NCBI GenBank assembly: GCA_037200845.1
Contig: JBBCGQ010000001.1
Location: 248,001-312,000, forward strand
Length of the DNA: 64,000 nucleotides
Source: Bauldia sp.
Lineage (GTDB): Bacteria; Pseudomonadota; Alphaproteobacteria; Rhizobiales; Kaistiaceae
Reading direction: 5' to 3'
Under the pieces are notes generated by a model that worked only from the letters and a program-made list of their open reading frames with translations, did not search any database and was not told the origin of the DNA. Positions 8,855 to 16,309 of the stretch are shown here, in pieces (within the stretch, counting starts at the first letter, position 1; every line of letters starts with the position of its first letter). The position numbers were made by a program, and so were the translations under genes.

Positions 8855-10188
8855 TTCAGTCGCACCGGTAACGGCGCCGTGTCCCCCGCGCCCGCGGTTG
8901 AGTCCGGCCCACAGAAACTACAGGTGGGTATGGGAACGGCGTCAACAGCAGCGACGCGCTGTCGATTTCCATCGTACACCAGATACCGGGCTGGCGCATT
9001 GACGCCAGCAACCATCGAAAGAAACATCGTGCCCGCCAACGAGGCGACGGTGCTGTTCAGAGTAATGACGGCGGGTTGGACGATGCCTTGGCTACTATTG
9101 AAATATGGATCAACCGCACGTTGCTGCTCCGTCATGAGTTCACGGCGAAGCTGATCTGGATTGATGTGGTTTAGACACCAAAGGCACGCCAATCCGGGAG
9201 CTAGCGCCTTCACATGACCGGCAAAGCGAACCGGCTCTTCGGCCACAACGTGGATAGCCACACCCATGTCGATGGCTGGTATCTCGTATTGATATACCAG
9301 CTGATTGATCAGGTGGCGGCTAGCCTGCGAATCGGTGCAGCAAAAGATGAAGTCGGCATCAAGCAACGCACGGGCAGGTGCCTGGTCGACGATATCACCG
9401 ACGATGGTGCTCACCTCTGAGTTTGGACGGATGGCCTTGATCATCCGTTCGGCAACCTTGACCTTTGGCTGACCGACGTCTCTGGGGACAGTCCCCACTG
9501 TCCGATTGAGATTGGTCTCCTCGACCACATCATGATCGATCAGCACAAATCGTGCGGCACCGAGGTGCGCTAGCTGCTGGGTCACGACTGACCCCGTGCC
9601 CCCGAGTCCTACGACGGCGATTCGAGCGGCCTCGACGCGCTGCTGGCCCTCAACTCCAAACGCTCGCACCTGTCGATCAAACACGGGGCGCGTTTCTCCA
9701 AGGATCGAACCAGCTTCCTCCGAAATTGTGGACCCTACCTGCATCACGCGAATGGGTTCGCTTTGTCCGAGTTGACGTGCCGCCAGGCTATCGACCGCAA
9801 AGAGGAGCGCACAGTGTGGCACCCCAGGACTACGACTGCCGGCATATTGAGACAGCGCGATTTCAGTTTTGTCATCAACGCTTGAGAAACGCGCCTCGCC
9901 CCGTTGGTGGGGATGTGTGTGGCAATAAATCAAGGACCAACGGTTTTCCCTCGCTTTGCGTTCAAACGGGAGACCAAACGCCGCCGTCAATCGCACTGAG
10001 GCAGCCGTGCGTTCTTCGTAGTCAGAAGGGCCAGCAATGTGGACCTCTTTCACCAGCAGCCGCCAACTGTCGCTCCCGGCAAGCCTGACCGGTACGCACA
10101 GAAGTATCGCAGCGCTTTCTAAATTGTCCTCCCATAGGGCCGCGCGGAGTTCGTCGCGCGCCCGGTTTGGAAAGACCAGCGTTATCAT
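8851..10188 (-). CDS. JAB peptidase-E1 (ThiF) fusion
   Basis: This is a 445-aa two-domain enzyme. Residues 1-150 form a JAB/JAMM metallopeptidase: His90 and His92 (CHTHP) and Ser102/Asp105 (SSVD), with Glu24 a candidate acid. Residues 170-430 form a ThiF/E1 adenylating domain: GLGGTGS at 194-200, the acidic strand end LIDHD (Asp218) and LNRT with Arg229. Zinc is probably held by CLWC (335, 338) and CSFC (423, 426). JAB would trim or remove Ubls; E1 would adenylate their C-terminal Gly. I see no separate cysteine where the E1 thioester cysteine normally sits. The start overlaps the E2 stop (ATGA). Confidence 0.9.
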   Translation of the reverse strand: MITLVFPNRARDELRAALWEDNLESAAILLCVPVRLAGSDSWRLLVKEVHIAGPSDYEERTAASVRLTAAFGLPFERKARENRWSLIYCHTHPHQRGEARFSSVDDKTEIALSQYAGSRSPGVPHCALLFAVDSLAARQLGQSEPIRVMQVGSTISEEAGSILGETRPVFDRQVRAFGVEGQQRVEAARIAVVGLGGTGSVVTQQLAHLGAARFVLIDHDVVEETNLNRTVGTVPRDVGQPKVKVAERMIKAIRPNSEVSTIVGDIVDQAPARALLDADFIFCCTDSQASRHLINQLVYQYEIPAIDMGVAIHVVAEEPVRFAGHVKALAPGLACLWCLNHINPDQLRRELMTEQQRAVDPYFNSSQGIVQPAVITLNSTVASLAGTMFLSMVAGVNAPARYLVYDGNRQRVAAVDAVPIPTCSFCGPDSTAGAGDTAPLPVRLK

Positions 10189-10580
10189 TGAGGCCGCCGA
10201 AAGCGATCCATGATGATCCCAACGAAGGTCAGAAGATCATCACGATTTGGGTTCCAGTTCTTCGCCGCTTCGACTACATGCCATGAAAACCAAAGTGCCT
10301 GTTGGTTTGCTTCCGGTATCTGGTTGACTTGGCTTGCCTGAGGTTGCTGACCATTTGCCAGACGCAGTTCTTGATCGGCCCAAAAACAATCCGGTGCGGG
10401 CCCCGGATAACCAATAGGGACGACAAAGCGGACGCTGCTGGTTGCCCGCGACCAACCTTCCGGCAGAGACACCGCCGGAATGGTCACCAGCCCGGCACCG
10501 GAAGGCAGCGCCGTTAGAACCGCATCTGGATAGCGCTGCTTAAGTCGCTCGAACTGCTTCTGCGTTATCGGTGATAGCAT
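10185..10580 (-). CDS. E2-like protein (Prok-E2_E type)
   Basis: The 131-aa protein matches the pattern of bacterial E2/UBC-like family E: GYPGPAPDCFW at 57-67 and a C-terminal FSWHV...NWNP..DDLLTFVG block (98-121). Its only cysteine is Cys65, within the PDCFW segment. The family takes a ubiquitin-conjugating-enzyme fold; whether Cys65 or another residue carries the Ubl cannot be settled here. It lies 3 bases after the two-domain Ubl gene and overlaps the E1 start by 4 bases, consistent with a conjugation cascade encoded in order. Confidence 0.82.
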   Translation of the reverse strand: MLSPITQKQFERLKQRYPDAVLTALPSGAGLVTIPAVSLPEGWSRATSSVRFVVPIGYPGPAPDCFWADQELRLANGQQPQASQVNQIPEANQQALWFSWHVVEAAKNWNPNRDDLLTFVGIIMDRFRRPQ

Positions 10581-10583
10581 CGA

Positions 10584-11099
10584 TCAAGCGCCAAAGTTGG
10601 TTGGCGGCTTTGAGAAGAAATGCTTGATCGGATGGCCCTGTCCGGCCTCAAGTGAAACGCTCTCCCCATCGGCGATCGCTTTATCAGCATGCGCGCCGTG
10701 GCCCTCAAGGATCAGCTCATGGGACACGTCGAAAGCGGGGACCGTGGCTTTAATCATTTCCTTGATTTGCGCGCCGGTGGCCACTGCCAAGTTCGAGCTG
10801 ATCTTGTCTTCGACAAAGAAGAAGCGGTAACGCTCGCGGGCCAGCTCCAACGTAAGAAGTTCGTGATTGCCGGCGATATCCCCTAGCGTGCGATCCAGGT
10901 TAGTCAACTCATGGTCGCCATGAAACAGGCTGTAGGTCGTGAGCTTGCCATGCTCCTCGCCCTCCTGAAGTCCAAACGCGATCAGCGCGCGGCCCCTTAG
11001 TGAGCCAAGGGTTTCTTTGCGCTTGGCATTGTTGTCGCGCAGCTCATCGCCCGATTTTGGGTACGTGACCAGTACGTCCAATTTCCGGTCATCATTCAT
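10584..11099 (-). CDS. Two-domain ubiquitin-like protein
   Basis: This is the first gene of the operon, 171 aa. Residues 5-88 look like one beta-grasp unit and residues 89-171 like a second, multiubiquitin-type unit (RYRFFFVEDK at its start). The C-terminus is FFSKPPTNFGA: a Gly at 170 followed by a single Ala, so the JAB domain of the downstream fusion probably has to remove one residue before E1 can act. A GGGGA ribosome site precedes the ATG. It is transcribed from the promoter at 11164-11192, divergently from the XRE gene. Confidence 0.85.
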   Translation of the reverse strand: MNDDRKLDVLVTYPKSGDELRDNNAKRKETLGSLRGRALIAFGLQEGEEHGKLTTYSLFHGDHELTNLDRTLGDIAGNHELLTLELARERYRFFFVEDKISSNLAVATGAQIKEMIKATVPAFDVSHELILEGHGAHADKAIADGESVSLEAGQGHPIKHFFSKPPTNFGA

Positions 11100-11163
11100 G
11101 ATGCGTTCCCCGCGGGATCTCCGCGCCCTTCTGTCTCGCGACTCTCACGTCGCAGCACCTGCG

Positions 11164-11192
11164 GTTATCATCGATGGACTTGTCGCTGTCAA
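11164..11192 (-). promoter_or_regulatory. Probable sigma-70-type promoter of the Ubl operon
   Basis: On the minus strand there is a perfect -35 (TTGACA, 11192-11187), a 17-base spacer and a -10 of GATAAC (11169-11164) with four of six consensus bases. It points to the two-domain Ubl gene and leaves a leader of roughly 60 bases. No other equally good candidate is seen upstream of the operon. Confidence 0.6.
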
Positions 11193-11217
11193 TACACACC
11201 AAAAAAATGGAAGTAAT

Positions 11218-11232
11218 GTGTTCATTAAACAC
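11218..11232. promoter_or_regulatory. Inverted repeat, candidate operator
   Basis: GTGTT and AACAC form perfect 5-base arms around CATTA. The repeat lies between the promoter of the Ubl operon and the start of the XRE gene, where a repressor encoded by that gene could act on both directions. No second copy is evident, and the assignment is positional. Confidence 0.35.
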
Positions 11233-11247
11233 GTATTGTGCGCCGCA

Positions 11248-11276
11248 TTGACAGTGCGAATCGGGTAGGTCATTAC
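11248..11276 (+). promoter_or_regulatory. Possible promoter of the XRE-ImmA pair
   Basis: A perfect TTGACA at 11248-11253 is followed 17 bases later by CATTAC, a poor -10 with three of six matches. Transcription would begin very close to the ATG at 11285, giving an almost leaderless mRNA. The -35 is good but the rest is weak. Confidence 0.3.
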
Positions 11277-11284
11277 TGTGACGC

Positions 11285-11617
11285 ATGCGAATCGAGGCTG
11301 TGTACAAAGAGATCGGGCGCAACATCCGAACGCGCCGACGACAGATGGACGCCTCACAGGACAGTGTTGCTCAGCACTTGGGAATATCGCGCGCGACTCT
11401 AGCTAGCATCGAAACGGGGCGTCAGCGCGTTCTGGTGCACCAACTCTACGGGATAGCGAGCGCACTAGGTGTTGGCCCAGGCGATCTCCTGCCGCCGTCA
11501 GCGACCACGCAGGGGGACTTGCCCGAAGCCGTTTCAATCGGTGGCGACGTCAGTCCTAAACAACGCAGTGAAGTGATCCGCCTGATTTCGTCCGTGCACA
11601 CCCGAACGCGCAAATAG
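11285..11617 (+). CDS. XRE-family transcriptional regulator
   Basis: The 110-aa protein has a Cro/C1-type helix-turn-helix at about residues 8-62 (QDSVAQHLGISRATLASIETG) and a short polar tail. It is divergent from the Ubl operon and 14 bases upstream of an ImmA/IrrE-type peptidase gene. In known XRE-ImmA pairs the peptidase cleaves the repressor, so this pair is a likely switch for the neighbouring Ubl operon; that target is inferred from position. Confidence 0.85.
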   Translation: MRIEAVYKEIGRNIRTRRRQMDASQDSVAQHLGISRATLASIETGRQRVLVHQLYGIASALGVGPGDLLPPSATTQGDLPEAVSIGGDVSPKQRSEVIRLISSVHTRTRK

Positions 11618-11631
11618 GAGGTTCGGAAAGA

Positions 11632-12186
11632 ATGCCTGTGGCGCACACCAAGACGATTGAAGAGCTTGCGGAACTTTTACTCCGAGAGGTGAATTGCGAC
11701 AGTGTCCCGGTTCCCGTTGATCGTATTGCGAAGCAATTAGGGGCGCGCCTTCGCTACGCGCCCTTGGACGAAGAGCTATCAGGAATGATTTTCATACGCG
11801 ATGGCACGCCCATAATTGGGGTGAACTCGCTGCATCATTCAAATCGCCAGCGGTTCACAATCGCGCACGAGATCGCTCATCTGCGACTTCATCCGGAGCT
11901 AATCACGTCGGCTGTTCATGTGGACAAGGGATTCGCAGTGCCTGTGTTGCGGCGAGATTCATTGTCGGCCCAAGGGACGGAGAAACTCGAAATAGATGCC
12001 AACCAATTTGCGGCAGCGTTGCTAATGCCGAAAAGGCATTTGATCGCGGCACTGGCGAAGCTTTCAGGTGACATCGACGATGATGAGCCTCTGCAGGACA
12101 TGGCCCGAAAATTCAAAGTCAGTGTTACGTCTCTACACTACCGCATGCGCAATCTGACAAGCGATATTCGAAAAACGAAAGCATAG
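11632..12186 (+). CDS. ImmA/IrrE-family metallopeptidase
   Basis: This is a 184-aa zinc peptidase with the HEIAH motif (His79, Glu80, His83) in FTIAHEIAHLRLHP and a later helical segment (NQFAAALLMPK) typical of the family. Family members cleave or antagonise partner XRE repressors in mobile elements and stress switches. An AGGAGG-like site lies upstream of the ATG. It forms an operon with the XRE gene before it. Confidence 0.88.
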   Translation: MPVAHTKTIEELAELLLREVNCDSVPVPVDRIAKQLGARLRYAPLDEELSGMIFIRDGTPIIGVNSLHHSNRQRFTIAHEIAHLRLHPELITSAVHVDKGFAVPVLRRDSLSAQGTEKLEIDANQFAAALLMPKRHLIAALAKLSGDIDDDEPLQDMARKFKVSVTSLHYRMRNLTSDIRKTKA

Positions 12187-12669
12187 CTCGCGAATTTTGC
12201 GCTTTCGGGTCGGGCGCGGTGACCATATGGCGCGCGCAGGTCGCACCCCGCTTTTGGTTGGCAATCAGGCGCGCTGCCTCGCCGTCGCTTACGCGTGGCG
12301 AAGAAAATGCGAGCGACCTATCGAGAGTTACCCCCGATTGCCGCTGCTCATCGCGAAGGCAGGTTGTGAGCCGCGATCTCGATCTGTCGCTGAACGCGCG
12401 GCTCAAAAGCGTGGCCAGTGTGCTCGCTACACTTTGACGAACAAGTCCGTCGTGTACATAAGACCACGCCAAAAGTCAGGCTGCGAACCGCAGCGGCGGA
12501 GAGCCAGGTTTTCTCCGAGCGCAAAAGTTCGAATAGCGCCTCGATATGCGAAACGCCGCTCAGACAAGTACGACTCGGTTCGAACTTTTCGTCAAACAAG
12601 GGCACCCTAAAAGGAGGGTTCGAAAAGTTGCCAGTCACGCAAGTATTTAGGCGCGAAAGCAGATAGCGC
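12187..12669. other. Non-coding stretch between ImmA and CBASS
   Basis: No frame here has a plausible start, ribosome site or family match. It contains one copy (12519-12548) of a perfect 30-base repeat shared with the 3' part of the serine recombinase gene, and several short TTCGAA-containing motifs (12523-12533, 12579-12589, 12619-12629). It looks like scar tissue from recombination. Confidence 0.5.
12519..12548. repeat. 30-bp direct repeat, left copy
   Basis: This is identical in sequence and orientation to 14837-14866, which lies inside the 3' part of the serine recombinase gene. The pair encloses the CBASS genes and the small DUF3892-like gene. Similarity stops at both ends of the repeat. 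Confidence 0.85.
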
Positions 12670-12698
12670 CTCGCACGATTTCTTGCTGCGCGTATAAT
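12670..12698 (+). promoter_or_regulatory. Probable promoter of the CBASS operon
   Basis: A perfect -10 TATAAT (12693-12698) follows a weak -35 CTCGCA (12670-12675) at 17 bases. An alternative ATG for the next gene at 12697 lies inside the -10, which supports the later ATG at 12724 as the true start. Confidence 0.5.
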
Positions 12699-12723
12699 GC
12701 TAGTCGTTGGGCGGCGACATAGC

Positions 12724-13611
12724 ATGCAACAAAACTGGGAAAACAAGTTTTCAACTTGGGCGCAACCTCCGGGAAAAACGGAGACCGAGCGCTGCGAGAA
12801 CACAGAAGCAATGGTCCGAAAGGCCATTCAGGCGAGCTCGAAATTAAAGGCCCGCGATGTGAAGGTGTTTTCTCAAGGTTCTTATAGAAACCGAACGAAC
12901 GTCCCCGGCGAAAGCGACGTGGACATCGGTGTTGTGTGCTTCGATACGTTCTTCCCCAACTACCCATCAGGCACCACTCGAGAGACATTTGGTAATAGCC
13001 CTGCCAGCTATCACTATGCGCAATTCAAGGACGAGGTCGGAGAAGCTCTTGTCAGCTACTTCGGCGCCGGGGCTGTGTCTCGTGGGAACAAGGCTTTTGA
13101 CGTTCGCGAGACCACCTATCATGTCGAAGCAGACGTGGCGCCCTTCTTCGAGCATCGGCGCTACGCTACGGATGGCACCTACATCTCGGGCGTCGAAATG
13201 CAGCCTGACAAAGGTCCGCGCATAATTAACTGGCCGGAACAGCAGTACGCCAATGGTGTAGCAAAGAACGATCGAACTGGACGGAGCTATAAGGCTCTCA
13301 TTCGCATCATCAAGAATCTGCGCAACGAGATGAATGATGCGAAAGCCCCACAGGCAGCGCCTATCGTGGGCTTTTTGAACGAATGCCTGCTTTGGAATGT
13401 CCCTGACGCGACGTTCCAGCAGTCGACATATTGGGCGGCAGTGCGAGGCGCACTGGTCTCCCTCTTCGGCAACACGCAAACCGACGCAACTTGCAGCGAG
13501 TGGGGTGAGGTGAGTGAGCTAAAATACCTCTTCCGGCCGAGCCAGAAGTGGACCAGGCAGCAGGCGAACGACTTCGTCGTGGCGGCTTGGAACTACCTGG
13601 GGATGACCTAA
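12724..13611 (+). CDS. CBASS CD-NTase (cGAS/DncV-like nucleotidyltransferase)
   Basis: The 295-aa protein is a signalling nucleotidyltransferase. The active site is seen as FSQGSYRNRT (Gly52-Ser53), SDVDIGV with Asp65 and Asp67, and a third acid in HVEADVAPF (Asp137). On phage infection such enzymes make cyclic nucleotides that activate an effector. The Cap15-like gene starts 5 bases after the stop, so the pair is a minimal CBASS. The frame extends 9 codons upstream to 12697, but that start overlaps the predicted -10 box. The exact clade and product cannot be read here. Confidence 0.9.
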   Translation: MQQNWENKFSTWAQPPGKTETERCENTEAMVRKAIQASSKLKARDVKVFSQGSYRNRTNVPGESDVDIGVVCFDTFFPNYPSGTTRETFGNSPASYHYAQFKDEVGEALVSYFGAGAVSRGNKAFDVRETTYHVEADVAPFFEHRRYATDGTYISGVEMQPDKGPRIINWPEQQYANGVAKNDRTGRSYKALIRIIKNLRNEMNDAKAPQAAPIVGFLNECLLWNVPDATFQQSTYWAAVRGALVSLFGNTQTDATCSEWGEVSELKYLFRPSQKWTRQQANDFVVAAWNYLGMT

Positions 13612-13616
13612 ACGCT

Positions 13617-14267
13617 ATGCTCACTCGCCTCCACATAACCCTCTTGTTGATACTCGCGGTAGCCGTATGGGCTGCCACGCTCGTCGTGCTCGGAATCCCT
13701 CTGAGTTGGGACTACCTGAAGCCGTTCACCATCGCGGTCGCGGTACTGACTACGATTTGCATCGTGTTCGACAAATGGCTCTGGAGTTTGTCCGTGTTCA
13801 AGGGCTGGCTGGTGCAACGGCCAAACCTAAACGGCACGTGGAAGGCGACCCTAGCGTCGGATTGGAAGGATCCGCAGACCGGTCAGTCCATCCCGCCGAT
13901 CGAGTGCGTGATGGTCATCACTCAAACATTCTCGAAGATGACAACGCGTCTGTTCACGCCTGAGTCCAATTCCTTCCTCTATGCCAATCGTCTCGTGTGC
14001 CAAGACGACGGTGTCTTCCAGCTCTACGGAATCTATCTGAATACGCCCAAGGTGGAGCTGAGGGGACAGCGCAGCGAGATCCACTACGGCGCGCTCATCC
14101 TCGAGGTACGCGGCGATCCTCCGACAAGTCTCGCCGGCCACTATTGGACCGATCGTGGCACCAAGGGTTCGCTTGAATTGTCGAACCGCCAATGGCGTCG
14201 GGTGGCAAGCTTCAACGAAGGTGCAATGATTTTCGGACTGAGCGCCGCGCCTAGCGGTCATTCCTGA
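13617..14267 (+). CDS. cap15: Cap15-like 2TM beta-barrel CBASS effector
   Basis: The 216-aa protein has two N-terminal membrane segments (about residues 6-27 and 36-51) and then a soluble beta-rich domain starting NLNGTWKATL (70-79), the arrangement of Cap15 effectors. In that family the barrel binds the cyclic dinucleotide made by the CD-NTase and the protein oligomerises to damage the inner membrane. The ATG at 13617 was chosen because it follows the CD-NTase stop by 5 bases; a longer frame would overlap it. The end overlaps the convergent small gene by 10 bases. Confidence 0.85.
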   Translation: MLTRLHITLLLILAVAVWAATLVVLGIPLSWDYLKPFTIAVAVLTTICIVFDKWLWSLSVFKGWLVQRPNLNGTWKATLASDWKDPQTGQSIPPIECVMVITQTFSKMTTRLFTPESNSFLYANRLVCQDDGVFQLYGIYLNTPKVELRGQRSEIHYGALILEVRGDPPTSLAGHYWTDRGTKGSLELSNRQWRRVASFNEGAMIFGLSAAPSGHS

Positions 14268-14467
14268 TTGACGTTATCTTTCTTCGAACTGTCGGGATTG
14301 TCGCGGACGTATCTGCGACCCCCGATCTTCACGACGTGCGCTCCAGGATGCTTCCCAGCCTCGACCTCTTTGACGACTTGCGGTCGTGGCACATTCTTTC
14401 GTGAGCCGACATCGTAGTGCTCGTTGCGATCGTTAGGTCCGTCACGCCTGCCGCGGATATTTGTCAT
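14258..14467 (-). CDS. Small DUF3892-like protein
   Basis: The 69-aa hydrophilic protein has a pattern like DUF3892: an ExHYDVG start, VVKEVEAGKHP, and a C-terminal YVRDNPDSSKKDNV segment. Function is unknown. It is convergent with the Cap15-like gene and overlaps its last bases. It is inside the region bounded by the 30-bp direct repeats. The family call is from memory of the consensus and is tentative. The 259 bases to its right hold no convincing gene. Confidence 0.5.
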   Translation of the reverse strand: MTNIRGRRDGPNDRNEHYDVGSRKNVPRPQVVKEVEAGKHPGAHVVKIGGRRYVRDNPDSSKKDNVNQE

Positions 14468-14726
14468 GACGCAAAGTATAGACCTTCTCGCCTAAGTTGA
14501 CGAGGGCGTCGTGGATATGCTCGGAGTTCGGCCGCCCGCAGTCGCGATCTCCTCCGGAGAAGCGTTCGGCATCAGGCGCTCTCCCACAGCGAGCGCGTGT
14601 GATCCTTCTCGGGCTCCTTTTCCATACGGGATGAAGCCGTATTCTACGGCACGAGATTCCAAGGGCGCCACAAGCTGCGTCTTTGCTCCTGAAGCAGTTC
14701 AGCGCATCACGGTCGGCGTGACCTGA

Positions 14727-16301
14727 TCACGCTGCCAGCTGAACATGGTCGTTCGCTGCCTTGGCCGCCCCTTTCGCGGACGCGAATATCAACGTGGCAA
14801 CATCCTTAGCTGTAAGCAGCTTCGGATTTGCGTCAGGCGCAAAAGTTCGAATAGCGCCTCGATATGGGTCACAACACGATATGGAGGAACGTTGTCGGAG
14901 CTCGCGAAGTGGCGAACACAGCTCAACGACAACGCTTTTTCCGTATGCCGAAAAGTTCGAAACAGTCTTGCAGACCAGATCGCGACTTTCCGGCGATGGC
15001 GCTGCTTTAACAGCCTCTGACAACGTTTTTATCAGTTCGAATATATCCGCTACCTCACGCGCAATCCCCTCAGCCGAAGGATCACCTTCTTGGGCTTGAA
15101 GTGCTAGACGACGCTGATCAAACAACAAACTCGCCTTGCGCCGTTCAAATGCACCTCGGTCGATGAGGCCCTCGATCAGCGCATCGGTAAGCTTGTCGAG
15201 CTTCTGATCGATCTGAGCGATATGGAGCTGCGCGGTGCGTTTGCGGTCTTCCGCTCCGTCTGTGTCGACCTTCTGCAGAAGTGATATTTCGTATTCAACC
15301 TCCGCCATTTCCGCGCCGCTGAAATCTGTCGCGCCACGATATGCGTCGGACACGGCGCGCCAAATCCCGTCCTCGCGAATGCATACTTCGACGCACGTTC
15401 GCGTATGGCAGCGATAGTAGACGCGGCCCTTCTTGAGCTCGCCGGTCAGGATACGGCCGCACACTGCGCAATGGATGAGGCGTCTGAAGAGGAACGCGTT
15501 GGTTCGCGTGCGCGGCGCGGTCTTCCCAGCGAGAAGCTGACGGACTTGATCGAAGAGATCGACAGGAATCAGAGGCTCATAGAGCCCCTGATACGAACTA
15601 CCGTCGCGCCGAATACGCATCACGCCGGTGTAGAAGGGGTTGTTAAGCACACCAGACATGCCATTGGGTGACAGCATTTTCCCGGTGTGCCCGACCAGTC
15701 CTTCGTCGAACATGTGTCGCCGCAAAGTCTCCAGCGAAAACTCGCCGGTGGCGTAAAGTTCAAACGCACGCTTCACCAGCGGCCCGAGGCGGGGATCAAT
15801 CTCTTTACGCTGCCCACGCCCGCGATCGAGGTATCCGACGGGGGCGCGCAACGGATACAGGCCCTGCTTGAGCCTGCCGTAAAAGCCCTTGCGCGTCTCC
15901 TCACGGAGATTTCGGATGTAATCGGCTGCAACGACCGCCTGGATATCTGCCGACAAGCGACCACCGCGTGACCCTAGATCCAGGCTCTCGGTCGCAAAGT
16001 GCATTTCCGTTCCGCTGTCGATCAGCTCTCCTAGGTCAGCCCAGTCCTTCAGGTTTCGAGCGCTGCGGTCGATCTTGTGCATCACGACACCGTCAGCACG
16101 GCGGGCTCGCAGTAATCGCAACATCCGACCAAAGACGGGCCTGCCACGATGCGCTGCTGTTTCGCGCTCTTCAAACCATTCGCTGATACGCGCGCCTTGG
16201 CGTGCACAAAACGCTTCTACCGCGGCACGTTGCTCCTGGAGAGAAACGCCCAGGCCTTGTTTGGGGGTCGAAACCCGAATGTATCCGTAGAAGACTTTCA
16301 T
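14727..16301 (-). CDS. Large serine recombinase
   Basis: This is a 524-aa site-specific recombinase of the resolvase/invertase superfamily. The nucleophile is Ser11 in GYIRVST near the N-terminus; a recombinase domain (LNNPFYTGVMR) and a zinc ribbon (CAVCG ... YYRCHTRTC) follow, then a coiled-coil stretch. The ATG at 16301 is used; the frame is open upstream without a plausible start. A small gene ends 8 bases upstream, so the two are probably one operon. The 3' part carries the right copy of the 30-bp repeat, and a fragment of a related gene lies at 6483-6561. It probably moved part of this island. Confidence 0.92.
   Translation of the reverse strand: MKVFYGYIRVSTPKQGLGVSLQEQRAAVEAFCARQGARISEWFEERETAAHRGRPVFGRMLRLLRARRADGVVMHKIDRSARNLKDWADLGELIDSGTEMHFATESLDLGSRGGRLSADIQAVVAADYIRNLREETRKGFYGRLKQGLYPLRAPVGYLDRGRGQRKEIDPRLGPLVKRAFELYATGEFSLETLRRHMFDEGLVGHTGKMLSPNGMSGVLNNPFYTGVMRIRRDGSSYQGLYEPLIPVDLFDQVRQLLAGKTAPRTRTNAFLFRRLIHCAVCGRILTGELKKGRVYYRCHTRTCVEVCIREDGIWRAVSDAYRGATDFSGAEMAEVEYEISLLQKVDTDGAEDRKRTAQLHIAQIDQKLDKLTDALIEGLIDRGAFERRKASLLFDQRRLALQAQEGDPSAEGIAREVADIFELIKTLSEAVKAAPSPESRDLVCKTVSNFSAYGKSVVVELCSPLRELRQRSSISCCDPYRGAIRTFAPDANPKLLTAKDVATLIFASAKGAAKAANDHVQLAA
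14837..14866. repeat. 30-bp direct repeat, right copy
   Basis: This copy is identical to 12519-12548 and lies within the coding sequence of the serine recombinase, in the codons for roughly PYRGAIRTFA. Because it is in a normal protein-coding context, this copy is probably the original and the left copy the derived one. Confidence 0.85.
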
Positions 16302-16309
16302 GCTGACGA

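Noticed and set aside
12348-12827. Minus-strand frame across the CBASS promoter containing HIEALFELLRSEK
   Set aside because: It resembles a protein only over the 30-bp repeat, which is read in a different frame in the recombinase; it also overlaps the CD-NTase start.
14511-14726. Open frame of 71 codons between the DUF3892-like gene and the recombinase
   Set aside because: No ribosome site and no recognisable sequence.
12523-14961. Recurring 11-base motif AAAAGTTCGAA (12523, inverted at 12579, 14841, 14951) as possible iterons
   Set aside because: Two of the copies are inside the recombinase coding sequence and spacing is irregular; the 30-bp repeat explains one pair.
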